Below are positions 25,586-34,224 of a DNA stretch of 64,000 nt, piece after piece. The stretch covers positions 1,240,001 through 1,304,000 of the forward strand of contig CBDICY010000032.1 of assembly GCA_965277445.1 (NCBI GenBank), read 5' to 3'. Both the position numbers and the translations under genes were made by a program. Positions within the stretch are counted from its first letter, which is position 1. Each line of letters starts with the position of its first letter. A model generated the notes under the pieces. That model did no database searches, was not told the DNA's origin, and was given only the letters and a program-made list of their open reading frames with translations. This DNA is from JAFMDF01 sp965277445. Its GTDB lineage: Bacteria; Bacteroidota; Bacteroidia; Chitinophagales; Saprospiraceae.

Positions 25586-26290
25586 CTAGTAAATATTTGG
25601 CGATTCCTCAAATTGTTTATAATTCATTCGCCCATAAAATTCATTTGAGTAGGCAAATTTGCGCCACCCAAATGCAAGTCTCATTTTTGTCAGATATTTA
25701 CCACTATATAATTTGCAAGAAGTAACTAATAATTGATTTGGTGGAATGTAAGTATGCGTTAAGCCTGTTCCACAAAAATAAGTATAGGGTTCTTGTATTG
25801 GCTTCCATTTCCCTAAACTATCGACTGCTTCTATTATTAATGGAATATATTCTCCATACCCAATAGTTAAAGTGTCAGTTGAGGTATTTTCAATTAAAAC
25901 AGGATAGGACTTAGTTTCGCCTCGGTAATTCTCCGTCACACTTTCAAATTTGCCTTCTATATATTTTAATGGTATAAACTGGATTGCTGAACCAATAATT
26001 TTAGTCGTATCAATATAAATATTCAAATCAGTTGAATCAGACATTCTATTTATATCCCAATCAAAATTCCTTTGTTCAATTTTCCTTGAATTATAGTTCA
26101 AAAGGATAGAATCTTTCCTTTTACCAATAAACATGGGATGAAATTCCGCTTCGCTTATAAAATTTGCAGTATCGAATCTTAATTCATTTTTAAAAGTGTC
26201 AATTAACACAATCTTACTTAAAGAGATTTTTACTTCTTGACTACTACAAGAACAAGTAAAAATAACCAATACATAAAGTATATTCTTCAT
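25586..26290 (-). CDS. Putative lipoprotein of unknown function
   Basis: 234 residues from the ATG at 26288-26290 (an ATG five codons upstream also exists). The N-terminus MKNILYVLVIFTCSCSS is a short lipoprotein signal with two candidate Cys. The rest is beta-rich (Ig-like feel: NTSTDTLTIGYGEYIPLIIE, TKMRLAFGW) and may be an envelope protein. I do not recognise a family. The gap to the metF operon holds no other signal. Confidence 0.6.
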   Translation of the reverse strand: MKNILYVLVIFTCSCSSQEVKISLSKIVLIDTFKNELRFDTANFISEAEFHPMFIGKRKDSILLNYNSRKIEQRNFDWDINRMSDSTDLNIYIDTTKIIGSAIQFIPLKYIEGKFESVTENYRGETKSYPVLIENTSTDTLTIGYGEYIPLIIEAVDSLGKWKPIQEPYTYFCGTGLTHTYIPPNQLLVTSCKLYSGKYLTKMRLAFGWRKFAYSNEFYGRMNYKQFEESPNIY

Positions 26291-26363
26291 CGAGTTTTTA
26301 TACAAGATGAGTTTTGAATCACTTTTGGCGTATCACAGAGCGTAGCTATTGTTCTTATCTTGA

Positions 26364-26561
26364 TTATTGAACTAACGCCTTAATCGCTTTTTCCGCCTTC
26401 CCAAACTTAAACCCCTTCCAAACTTGCTTCATCTTACCCTGAATCTTTTCATTACAAAGATTTCCCAAACTACCTTCATGCGTATGTTGGACGTCTAGAT
26501 CAGGTTTAAAATTACCGCTATAAAAGCTATCGCCCGTTTCTCCTACTCGAATTAATAGCAT
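26364..26561 (-). CDS. Small protein of unknown function downstream of metF
   Basis: 65 residues starting 11 bases after the metF stop codon on the same strand, so it would be cotranscribed. The C-terminal half is basic (KIQGKMKQVWKGFKFGKAEK). No family recognised and no membrane segment. The close spacing favours a real gene, but its short length leaves doubt. Confidence 0.45.
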   Translation of the reverse strand: MLLIRVGETGDSFYSGNFKPDLDVQHTHEGSLGNLCNEKIQGKMKQVWKGFKFGKAEKAIKALVQ

Positions 26562-26572
26562 TACAGATTTGC

Positions 26573-27529
26573 TTAATAAACCTGCTCCACAATTTGCTTA
26601 ATAGTAGCCACATCGCCCATCGTATAATAATGTAAACAAGGTGCACCTTTAGCTTTTAATTCTTTAGATTGCTGAATACACCATTCGATGCCCACTTGTT
26701 TTCTGGCTTTTCCATCCTTAGCAGCAGCAATGGCCGTCGCTAAATCTTGTGGTAAGTCCAAGTGGAACAATCTTGGGATAGCGTTCAATTGATATTTTTT
26801 GGTCAATGGTTTTAGCCCTGGTACAATAGGAACATTAATACCCATTGCTCGACATCTATCCACAAATTCAAAATAATATTTATTATCAAAAAACATTTGG
26901 GTCACAATGTAATTAGCACCTGCTTCTACCTTTTGTTTCGCAAAATCCAAATCACTTTCTAAATTAGGTGCCTCAAAATGCTTCTCTGGATAACCTGCTA
27001 TGCCAATGCAGAAATTGGTCTTTTCTCCATTTTCAATATTATCATCAAGGTATTTTCCATTATTCATATTGGCTATTTGCTTTACCATATCCAACGCATA
27101 ATTATGCCCATCTTGTTCAGGGATAAATTTACCATCAAATTTTCGAGCATCTCCTCTTAAGGCCAAGACATTATTAATATCTAGAAAATTCAAATCAATC
27201 AATACATTTTCTGTTTCCTCTTTGGTAAAACCACCACAAATTAAATGGGGAACAGCGTCTACTCCGTAACGGTGCATAATAGCGGCACAAATACCTACCG
27301 TCCCTGGTCGTTTACGAATAGCCGTTTTTTCGTAGTATCCTGTGGTTTTTTTGACATAAATAAATTCTTCTCGATGGTAAGTAACATCAATGAAAGGGGG
27401 TTTAAATTCCATTAAAGGATCTAACGTATCAAAGATAGTTTTCATGCCACCACCTTTCAATGGAGGGAGTACTTCAAAGGAGATTAAGGTATTGCCATTC
27501 GCATTATCAAAATAGTCTGTTACTTTCAT
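26573..27529 (-). CDS. metF: Methylenetetrahydrofolate reductase
   Basis: 318 residues; reduces 5,10-methylene-THF to 5-methyl-THF with FAD, supplying the methyl group for methionine. Family features: FEVLPPLKGGG near the N-terminus (Glu in the conserved FExxPP), VDVTYHRE-type strand (IDVTYHREEF), LALRGDARK, VTQMFFDNKYYFEFVDRCR and PGLKPLTKKYQL. Length and motifs are standard. It probably has a leader of about 280 bases with a bulged hairpin at 27591-27641, suggesting regulation at the RNA level. Confidence 0.92.
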   Translation of the reverse strand: MKVTDYFDNANGNTLISFEVLPPLKGGGMKTIFDTLDPLMEFKPPFIDVTYHREEFIYVKKTTGYYEKTAIRKRPGTVGICAAIMHRYGVDAVPHLICGGFTKEETENVLIDLNFLDINNVLALRGDARKFDGKFIPEQDGHNYALDMVKQIANMNNGKYLDDNIENGEKTNFCIGIAGYPEKHFEAPNLESDLDFAKQKVEAGANYIVTQMFFDNKYYFEFVDRCRAMGINVPIVPGLKPLTKKYQLNAIPRLFHLDLPQDLATAIAAAKDGKARKQVGIEWCIQQSKELKAKGAPCLHYYTMGDVATIKQIVEQVY

Positions 27530-27590
27530 GGTAATTTTTTAACAAAGAGATAGTTTAGCAACCGTCAAAAACAACTTTTACTGTTTACTA

Positions 27591-27641
27591 TTAGACCTCC
27601 AATTGTCTTTAATCAGATAGTGATTGGATTGGAGCGTCTAA
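27591..27641 (-). promoter_or_regulatory. Bulged hairpin in metF leader
   Basis: Arms TTAGACCTCCAAT (27591-27603) and ATTGGAGCGTCTAA (27628-27641) pair over 13 bases with one bulged base; inside is a small AATCA-GATAG-TGATT stem (27611-27625). It lies 62 bases before the metF start. There is no T-run after it, so it is not a simple terminator. It does not match the SAM riboswitches I know. Confidence 0.5.
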
Positions 27642-27810
27642 GCAAGAAGATAATGCTTTCGTCGTTACTCAGATTTTGATTTTTGAAATTTAGCTTATGG
27701 TTGGAAAAAGACAAGGATTGAATTAGTGAAGGATTGAAGATGAATCGCTATAAATACACTTCAACCTAAATTAAATTTTAAACTAATTTTTCACTCGTTA
27801 CTTAAGTTTG

Positions 27811-27818
27811 CAAAGGTA
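27811..27818 (-). promoter_or_regulatory. Possible -7 element TACCTTTG for metF
   Basis: Minus-strand TACCTTTG fits TAnnTTTG, but no TTG box is found at the usual distance. The region 27819-28000 between it and the purD promoter is AT-rich with no further feature seen. Confidence 0.35.
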
Positions 27819-28001
27819 AGGAATTACTTTTTTGTATTGACTGATTTTTGTCAAAAGTATCCAATCTGCAAAACCATTCTTTATTGATAAGTTTTATTAA
27901 TCCGTTTGTTTCATTTTTTAGAATAATTCCTTTTCTAGAAAAATAATTCCCTATTCCTTCAAATTCCTTTATTTTTTACTTCACCACTCATTTTGGTAAA
28001 C

Positions 28002-28009
28002 TATCTTTG
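28002..28009 (+). promoter_or_regulatory. -7 element TATCTTTG of purD
   Basis: Good TAnnTTTG match. Transcription starting about 7 bases later (near 28016) would begin just before the predicted leader structure at 28025. The upstream TTG box is not clear. Confidence 0.5.
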
Positions 28010-28024
28010 TGCCTTCTTTCTATC

Positions 28025-28124
28025 GTAGCTCATAGGCTGACCGAAAAAGAGCGATTTGCTAAAGTTTTAAAATCTATGGTATCTACACAGATGGGCAAAT
28101 GGTAAAAGACGGTGACGGAGCTAC
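28025..28124 (+). promoter_or_regulatory. Putative structured leader RNA of purD
   Basis: Nested pairings enclose about 100 bases: GTAGCTC (28025-28031) with GAGCTAC (28118-28124); ACCG (28040-28043) with CGGT (28110-28113); ATTTGC (28054-28059) with GCAAAT (28095-28100); TCTATG (28073-28078) with CACAGA (28086-28091) around a 7-base loop. GCTC at 28028-28031 can instead pair with GAGC at 28049-28052, giving two exclusive folds. The structure sits between the likely transcription start and the purD start codon 29 bases downstream. No known riboswitch class is recognised. Confidence 0.45.
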
Positions 28125-28152
28125 TTCATAATATCTTTTTAAAAGTAATACA

Positions 28153-29427
28153 ATGAATATTTTAATTCTTGGAAGCGGAGGTAGAGAACATACTTTTGCT
28201 TGGAAAATTAGTCAGAGTCCACTTTGTGAGAAAGTATATATTGCGCCTGGTAATGCAGGAACGCAGCAGCATGGAACAAACGTTGCGATTAATCCGATGG
28301 ATTTTGAGGCCGTTAAAAAACTAGCGATTGATAAAAATATCAACATGGTTTTGGTGGGGCCGGAGGCACCATTGGTAGCAGGTGTTTATGACTTTTTTAA
28401 AAAGGACGCAGCTTTACAGCATATTCCTGTAATTGGACCATCTGCAAAGGGGGCACAATTAGAAGGAAGTAAGGCATTTTCCAAAGCTTTTATGGCTAAA
28501 AGGAATATTCCAACCGCAGGGTATCGTGAATTTACAGCAGCCACACTCCAAGAAGGCTTAGCATATATTGATCAACAAACACCACCAGTTGTGTTAAAAG
28601 CAGATGGGTTGGCAGCGGGAAAAGGTGTATTGATTCTAAGTGACATCGAAGAAGCTAAGATGGAATTTTCTGCCATGCTAGATGGGAAGTTTGGTGCAGC
28701 TAGTGAAAAGGTCGTCATTGAAGATTTTTTAGATGGGATTGAATTTTCTGTTTTTGTTTTGACGGACGGAAAAGAGTATAAAGTATTGCCAATTGCCAAG
28801 GATTATAAACGCATTGGTGAAGGAGATACAGGTTTGAATACAGGTGGCATGGGCGCTGTTTCTCCAGTTCCTTTTGTGGATGAAATTTTAATGCAAAAAG
28901 TAACGGAACGAATTATTACCCCAACGGTCCAAGGGATTGCCGAAGATGAATTAGAGTATAAAGGGTTTGTGTTTATCGGACTAATTAAAGTTGGAGAAGA
29001 GCCGTATGTGATTGAGTATAATTGCCGCATGGGCGATCCAGAAACAGAAGTCGTTTTACCTCGGTTAGAAAATGATCTATTAGAATTATTAGTGGCCTTA
29101 TCGGAAGGAACATTAAATAAAATAGACATTAAAATTGCTGACAAAGCAGCAACGACCATTATGTTAGTTTCTGGTGGATATCCAGAAGCTTATGAAAAAG
29201 GGAAGGTGATGACAGGTTTTGAAAAAATAACCGATAGCATTTTATTCCACGCAGGAACTAAGCAAGCAGGGGATAAAGTCGTCACCAACGGTGGTCGGGT
29301 TTTAGCCATTACCTCTTTAGCTGATGATTATCAGGCAGCTTTAGCAGTTTCGAATAAAAATGCCGATTTGATTGAATTTGAACAAAAGAATTATCGGAAG
29401 GATATTGGGTTTGATTTAGTCGATTAG
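28153..29427 (+). CDS. purD: Phosphoribosylamine-glycine ligase
   Basis: 424 residues, standard for PurD, the second step of purine synthesis (phosphoribosylamine plus glycine plus ATP gives GAR). Start MNILILGSGGREHTFAWKI is the typical PurD N-terminus. The ATP-grasp part shows GPEAPLVAG, GSKAFSKAFMAKRNIPTAGY, PVVLKADGLAAGKGV, RIGEGDTGLNTGGMGAVSP and EYNCRMGDPETEVVLPRL. The gene is a single unit with a leader that may be structured and a strong terminator 37 bases after the stop. Confidence 0.95.
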   Translation: MNILILGSGGREHTFAWKISQSPLCEKVYIAPGNAGTQQHGTNVAINPMDFEAVKKLAIDKNINMVLVGPEAPLVAGVYDFFKKDAALQHIPVIGPSAKGAQLEGSKAFSKAFMAKRNIPTAGYREFTAATLQEGLAYIDQQTPPVVLKADGLAAGKGVLILSDIEEAKMEFSAMLDGKFGAASEKVVIEDFLDGIEFSVFVLTDGKEYKVLPIAKDYKRIGEGDTGLNTGGMGAVSPVPFVDEILMQKVTERIITPTVQGIAEDELEYKGFVFIGLIKVGEEPYVIEYNCRMGDPETEVVLPRLENDLLELLVALSEGTLNKIDIKIADKAATTIMLVSGGYPEAYEKGKVMTGFEKITDSILFHAGTKQAGDKVVTNGGRVLAITSLADDYQAALAVSNKNADLIEFEQKNYRKDIGFDLVD

Positions 29428-29463
29428 GTAACTTTTTAAGCTAAAAATATATTAAAGCAACAT

Positions 29464-29504
29464 AAAAATCCGTTGGGCTAAAAAGCAATGCCCAACGGAT
29501 TTTT
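29464..29504. terminator. Terminator after purD
   Basis: Perfect 15-base arms (29464-29478 and 29490-29504, core ATCCGTTGGGC) with an 11-base loop and a following T-rich tail. Confidence 0.9.
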
Positions 29505-29551
29505 CTTATTTTAAAAACAATTGCGAATTTAATCTACAACCCGCGACTCGA

Positions 29552-32032
29552 ATGACTTATTCTATTCAACATATTTTAGAGACGACTAAAGGCAAACTAC
29601 TAAATAATGTCTTGTTTAATACGCCAGTAGAACGCCTACTTTTCGACTCTAGGCATCTTGTTTTCCCCACAAGAACTTTGTTTTTTGCGTTTAAAAGCAA
29701 TCGACAAGATGGGCATCGGTTTATTCCAGAATTATATGAGCAAGGGGTGCGCAATTTCATCGTCACTCAAGAAATAGTAATACAAGATTTTCCAGCAGCT
29801 AATTTTATTTTAGTTGAAAATAGTATCGCAACTCTGCAAAAGATAGTGACTTTTCATCGACAACAATTTACCGTGCCTGTTATTGGAATTACAGGTAGTA
29901 ATGGAAAAACGATTATTAAAGAATGGCTTTTTCAATTATTAAATCCCGATTTTAAAATTGCTAGAAACCCAGGCAGTTATAATTCGCAAATTGGCGTACC
30001 GCTTTCTGTTTGGCAATTAGCCACTACAGATGATTTAGGGATTTTTGAAGCGGGAATTTCGCAGACGGAGGAGATGGAAAAAATTGCGCCCGTCATAGAT
30101 TGCACCATTGGTATTTTTACGAATATTGGCGAAGCGCATAGTGAAGGATTCTCTTCTAAGGAAGAAAAAATAAAAGAGAAATTACAACTGTTTAAAAATG
30201 CAAAAACGCTTATTTATAATAGGGATAATGAGTTAGTCGATAGGGTAATAAAAAATACTAAGACTTTAGATATTACCAAATTAAAGTTTTTTACTTGGGC
30301 CACTCAAAAGCAAGCAGATTTACAAATTTTACAACTCAATAAAAGAATTAATAAAACGACAATAGTTGCAAGCTATCAAAACCAAGCCTTCTCTTTTACC
30401 ATTCCTTTTACAGATGCCGCAGCTATTGAAAATGCGATACATTGTTGTGCGACGATGCTTTTATTAGGTATTTCTTTTGAAAATATTCAAAAAAGAATGG
30501 CTGCTTTAGAAGCAGTTTCTATGCGATTGGAATTAATAGAAGGGATCAATAATTGTACGATTATTAATGATAGTTATAATTCAGATTTAACTTCTTTGGA
30601 ATTAGCGTTAAATTTTGCCACCAAACGAACAGATGATCAACCATTAATCCTTTTTCTTTCAGATATTTTACAAAGTGGGTTATCCGAGACGCTTTTATAT
30701 AAAAAAGTAGCCGCATTAGTTTTGGCTAAAAAAGTAGCTCATTTGTATGCGATTGGAAAAGAAATAAGCTTGTTAAAAAAATACTTACCTAAAAAGTTTC
30801 CAGTTTCCTTTTTTAAAAACACCAATATCTTTTTAAACCAATTCAATGCTAAAAAATTTCAACATAATACCATCTTATTAAAAGGAGCGAGGATTTTCCA
30901 ATTTGAAAAAATAGTGCGTCGTTTTGAAGAGAAGGTGCATAAAACGGTTTTAGAAGTTGATTTGAGTGCGATTGCACATAACTTAAAAGTGTATGGTAAA
31001 TACCTAAAAGCAAATACCAAATTAATAGCGATGGTAAAGGCCTCTGCTTATGGAAGTGGGGCAGTAGAAGTCGCTAAAATGCTAGAATTTTATAAAGTAG
31101 ACTATTTAGCGGTTGCTTATGCCGATGAAGGCGTTGAATTAAGGAAAGCAGGTATTCAATTACCCATTATGGTTTTAAACCCAGAAACAGCTAGTTTTGC
31201 GGCCTTGGTTCGATACCATTTAGAACCAGAAATTTATAGCCTTAATTTACTTCAACAATTATTAGAATTCTTACCGAGTACCGAGTCTATGGGCATCCAC
31301 TTAAAGCTAGATACTGGCATGCATCGTTTGGGTTTTGAAAAAGAGCAATTAGGCAATTTATTAGCATTACTAAAAACAAATCAACATCTAAAAGTCATTA
31401 CGACCTTTTCTCATTTGGCGGCGAGTGATATGACAGAACACGATCATTTCACAGAAACCCAAGTTGCCCATTTTTTGGAAATGTATGAAACACTCTGCCT
31501 TGGTTTACAATATCGACCTGTCCGACATATTCTAAATTCGAGTGGAATCCTTCGTTTCTCACAATACCAGTTTGAAATGGTACGTTTGGGGATAGGGCTA
31601 TACGGTATTGATGGAAGTGGAATTGTACAAAAACAGCTCAAAGTGGTGAATACCTTGAAAGCAACAATTTCTCAAATCAAGGAAGTGAATAGTAAGGATA
31701 CTGTTGGCTATAACCGAAGTGGGAAAATAACACAATCTAAGAGCATTGCAACGATAAATATTGGTTATGCGGATGGTTTAGCAAGGAAAACAGGCAACGG
31801 AAGATATACTGTTTCCGTACAAGGTAAGCAAGCGCCGATCATAGGAAATGTTTGTATGGATATGTGTATGATAGACGTGACGGGTATTTCGGAAGCTAAA
31901 ATTGGGGGTGAAGTTATCATTTTTGGAGACGATCCAAGCGTTATTGATTTAGCAAATTGTTTAAAAACAATTCCTTACGAAGTATTTACGAGGGTATCTA
32001 ATCGGGTAAAACGCATCTATTTTAGGAGCTAA
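29552..32032 (+). CDS. murF-alr: Bifunctional MurF ligase / alanine racemase
   Basis: 826 residues fusing UDP-MurNAc-tripeptide:D-Ala-D-Ala ligase (1 to about 455) and PLP-dependent alanine racemase (about 460-826), a fusion characteristic of Bacteroidota. The MurF half has the ATP loop GITGSNGKTIIKEW, the Mur motifs NPGSYNSQIGVPLSVW and NDSYNSDLTSLELAL. The racemase half has the PLP lysine at about 496 (MVKASAYGSGAVEVAK), LKLDTGMHRLGF, RLGIGLYG, GYNRSGK and CMDMCMIDVT. One protein therefore makes D-Ala and joins D-Ala-D-Ala to the wall precursor in the cytoplasm. Confidence 0.95.
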   Translation: MTYSIQHILETTKGKLLNNVLFNTPVERLLFDSRHLVFPTRTLFFAFKSNRQDGHRFIPELYEQGVRNFIVTQEIVIQDFPAANFILVENSIATLQKIVTFHRQQFTVPVIGITGSNGKTIIKEWLFQLLNPDFKIARNPGSYNSQIGVPLSVWQLATTDDLGIFEAGISQTEEMEKIAPVIDCTIGIFTNIGEAHSEGFSSKEEKIKEKLQLFKNAKTLIYNRDNELVDRVIKNTKTLDITKLKFFTWATQKQADLQILQLNKRINKTTIVASYQNQAFSFTIPFTDAAAIENAIHCCATMLLLGISFENIQKRMAALEAVSMRLELIEGINNCTIINDSYNSDLTSLELALNFATKRTDDQPLILFLSDILQSGLSETLLYKKVAALVLAKKVAHLYAIGKEISLLKKYLPKKFPVSFFKNTNIFLNQFNAKKFQHNTILLKGARIFQFEKIVRRFEEKVHKTVLEVDLSAIAHNLKVYGKYLKANTKLIAMVKASAYGSGAVEVAKMLEFYKVDYLAVAYADEGVELRKAGIQLPIMVLNPETASFAALVRYHLEPEIYSLNLLQQLLEFLPSTESMGIHLKLDTGMHRLGFEKEQLGNLLALLKTNQHLKVITTFSHLAASDMTEHDHFTETQVAHFLEMYETLCLGLQYRPVRHILNSSGILRFSQYQFEMVRLGIGLYGIDGSGIVQKQLKVVNTLKATISQIKEVNSKDTVGYNRSGKITQSKSIATINIGYADGLARKTGNGRYTVSVQGKQAPIIGNVCMDMCMIDVTGISEAKIGGEVIIFGDDPSVIDLANCLKTIPYEVFTRVSNRVKRIYFRS

Positions 32033-32100
32033 CCTGTTAAAGATACATTAAAGTGTACTAAGAATAAGCGGCAGTAGCCGATTTTACATTTATATTTTGC

Positions 32101-32108
32101 TAATTTTG
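32101..32108 (+). promoter_or_regulatory. Possible -7 element TAATTTTG for the PpiC cluster
   Basis: Fits TAnnTTTG 62 bases before the first chaperone gene. The upstream TTG box is not clear. Confidence 0.35.
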
Positions 32109-32170
32109 TGTCCTTTTAGTCTTATAACTCAAGACTAAAGCGGGTATTTATTTTAAATCCTTTTTTTCAG

Positions 32171-34126
32171 ATGATAAAGCAGTTTGTATTATTCGTTTTG
32201 GTCGCTTTGATTTTACCAATTGGTATCAATGCGCAAAATGAAGACCCCGTCCTTTTTTCCGTAAAAAATAATCCTGTTCACGTTTCTGAATTTTTATATA
32301 TTTATTCTAAAACGAATCGGGATAAGGCAAACTTTTCTAAAGCTTCTTTGGAGGAATATTTAGACTTATATACTAAGTTTAAATTAAAAGTTCAGCGAGC
32401 GAAAGATATGCAATTGGATACGATTCCTTCTTTGCAACAAGAATTAGCTGGCTACCGCAAACAATTAGCGGATTCTTATTTATTAGATAAAGAAGTAACA
32501 GAGAAATTAATTAGAGAAGCTTATGAACGGTCTCTAAAAGATGTGAAGATTAGTCATATTATGGTTTCTTTGAAAAAGAATCCAAGCCCACAAGATACTT
32601 TGCTTGCTTATAAGCGAATTATGCAAATCAAAGGGAAATTAGATGGTGGTTCTGATTTTGTGAAAGTAGCGAAATCCTTATCAGATGATAAATCAGCAGC
32701 AACGAATAATGGAAATTTAGGCTATTTTACTTCGCCATTTCCTAATGGGTTTTATGACTTTGAATCGGCAGCCTATGCTTTACCAAAAGGAAAGCATTCG
32801 CAACCAGTACGAACGCCAATAGGCTACCACATTATTCGAGTAGAAGATGTTCGACCTGCTAGAGGAGAAATGGAAGCGGCGCATATTTTAATTCGAAAAG
32901 ATGCGCAAAATCCGAAACGGGATATAGATAGTGTATACGCACAATTAGAAAACGGCTATCAATTTGAGGAAGCAGCGAAAATTTATTCCGCAGATAAAAA
33001 AACAGCTAGTAAAGGAGGGTATGTTGGGTTCTTTGGAATCAGTAAATACGAAAAGGCTTTCGAAGATGCAGTCTTCGCTTTAACAGAAGATGGTACTTAC
33101 ACGAAGCCAGTACAAACATTAGCAGGCTGGCACATTATCAAAAGAATCAGTCGAAAGTCAGCACCTGATTATGATAAAGCGAAAACTCGATTGAAGGCAA
33201 AAATTCAAAAAGATACTCGATTTGAATTGGCTAAGGTGGCGATGGTAGAGCAAATAAAGGAAGCGAATGGTTTCAAATCTATGAGTGGTTCAATTAGTCA
33301 ATTCGGCGCTATTTTAGACAAGGAATTTTTGACCTACCGATGGCAAGCTCCTAAAGAAAAATCGAAGGAAGTTATTTTTGCCTTAGGCAACGACCAACAT
33401 ACTTTAGGTGATTTTACGACCTACTTACAAAAAGAATCTCGAAAGAGAATGCAAATGGCAAAAACGGGTAGTGTCGTTAATGCGCTAACTACTTTGTATA
33501 AAGATTATATTACAGAGACTGCGCTAAAATACGAAGAGCGAAATTTAGAAGCGAAATATCCTGATTTTAAGGCATTGATGCGAGAATATGAAGAAGGAAT
33601 TTTATTATTTGAAATCACTAAAAAAGAAGTGTGGGATAAAGCTTCTCAAGATACAACGGGTTTAAGAAAGTTCTACGAAAAGAATAAGAGTAAATATAAG
33701 TGGGGAAAACGAGCAGTTGTTAGTACATATACGCTAAATGATGCCGCTCACTTAACAGAGAAAGTCAGTAAGTTTGCTCAAAAAAATAGTCCCTCGGCTG
33801 TTTTAGTTAAATATAATAAAGAGGAAAAAATGCCAGTTTCTCAGCAAGAAACAATTGTGGAACGAGGTAGAAATAAAGAGATAGACGCTATGGATTGGAA
33901 ACCTGGCACCTTGTCTAAAATGGAGATGGACAGAAAGAATAAAAGAATCACTTTTATGAAAGTGGAAAAAATTCTTGAACCAAGTACTAAAAAATTAAAT
34001 GAAGCTAGAGGATACGTGGTAGCAGATTATCAAGATTTTCTAGAAAAACAATGGTTAACAGAATTGAAAAAAGCCTATAAAGTACAAACAAATAAAAAAG
34101 TTTTTAAAGGCTTAATTAAGAAATAA
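32171..34126 (+). CDS. Periplasmic peptidyl-prolyl isomerase with two PpiC/rotamase domains
   Basis: 651 residues with a signal peptide (PIGINA/QNED). After an N-terminal helical SurA_N-like segment (about 20-115) come two parvulin domains (about 120-225 and 232-330), recognisable by ISHIMVSLKKN, LGYFTSPFPNGFYDFESAAY, GYHIIRVEDVRP and AAHILIRKDA, GYVGFFGISKYEKAFEDAVF, GWHIIKRISR. The C-terminal 300 residues are helical and Lys-rich. It should help fold outer membrane proteins. First of three consecutive foldase genes. Confidence 0.85.
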   Translation: MIKQFVLFVLVALILPIGINAQNEDPVLFSVKNNPVHVSEFLYIYSKTNRDKANFSKASLEEYLDLYTKFKLKVQRAKDMQLDTIPSLQQELAGYRKQLADSYLLDKEVTEKLIREAYERSLKDVKISHIMVSLKKNPSPQDTLLAYKRIMQIKGKLDGGSDFVKVAKSLSDDKSAATNNGNLGYFTSPFPNGFYDFESAAYALPKGKHSQPVRTPIGYHIIRVEDVRPARGEMEAAHILIRKDAQNPKRDIDSVYAQLENGYQFEEAAKIYSADKKTASKGGYVGFFGISKYEKAFEDAVFALTEDGTYTKPVQTLAGWHIIKRISRKSAPDYDKAKTRLKAKIQKDTRFELAKVAMVEQIKEANGFKSMSGSISQFGAILDKEFLTYRWQAPKEKSKEVIFALGNDQHTLGDFTTYLQKESRKRMQMAKTGSVVNALTTLYKDYITETALKYEERNLEAKYPDFKALMREYEEGILLFEITKKEVWDKASQDTTGLRKFYEKNKSKYKWGKRAVVSTYTLNDAAHLTEKVSKFAQKNSPSAVLVKYNKEEKMPVSQQETIVERGRNKEIDAMDWKPGTLSKMEMDRKNKRITFMKVEKILEPSTKKLNEARGYVVADYQDFLEKQWLTELKKAYKVQTNKKVFKGLIKK

Positions 34127-34128
34127 AA

Positions 34129-34203
34129 CGGTACACGGTGTTCGGTTCACAGTATACGATATAGCATTGCTAACCATATACTGTAAACCGTCTACGGTGA
34201 ACT
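34129..34203 (+). repeat. Word-array hairpin (CGGTGTTCGGTTCAC type)
   Basis: Left arm 34129-34155 (cggtacacggtgttcggttc, then acagtat) and right arm 34176-34203 (tatactgtaaaccgtctacg, then gtgaactg) are diverged reverse complements. It begins 3 bases after the stop of the first PpiC gene and ends 21 bases before the next start, filling the gap. Confidence 0.65.
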
Positions 34204-34224
34204 GACCTTACAACCTATAAACAA

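Noticed and set aside
28025..28124. tRNA-like look of GTAGCTCATAGG..GAGC before purD
   Set aside because: It resembles a D-arm, but the anticodon loop would be too long and no T-arm (GGTTCGAATCC-like) or acceptor stem follows. Kept as a structured leader instead.
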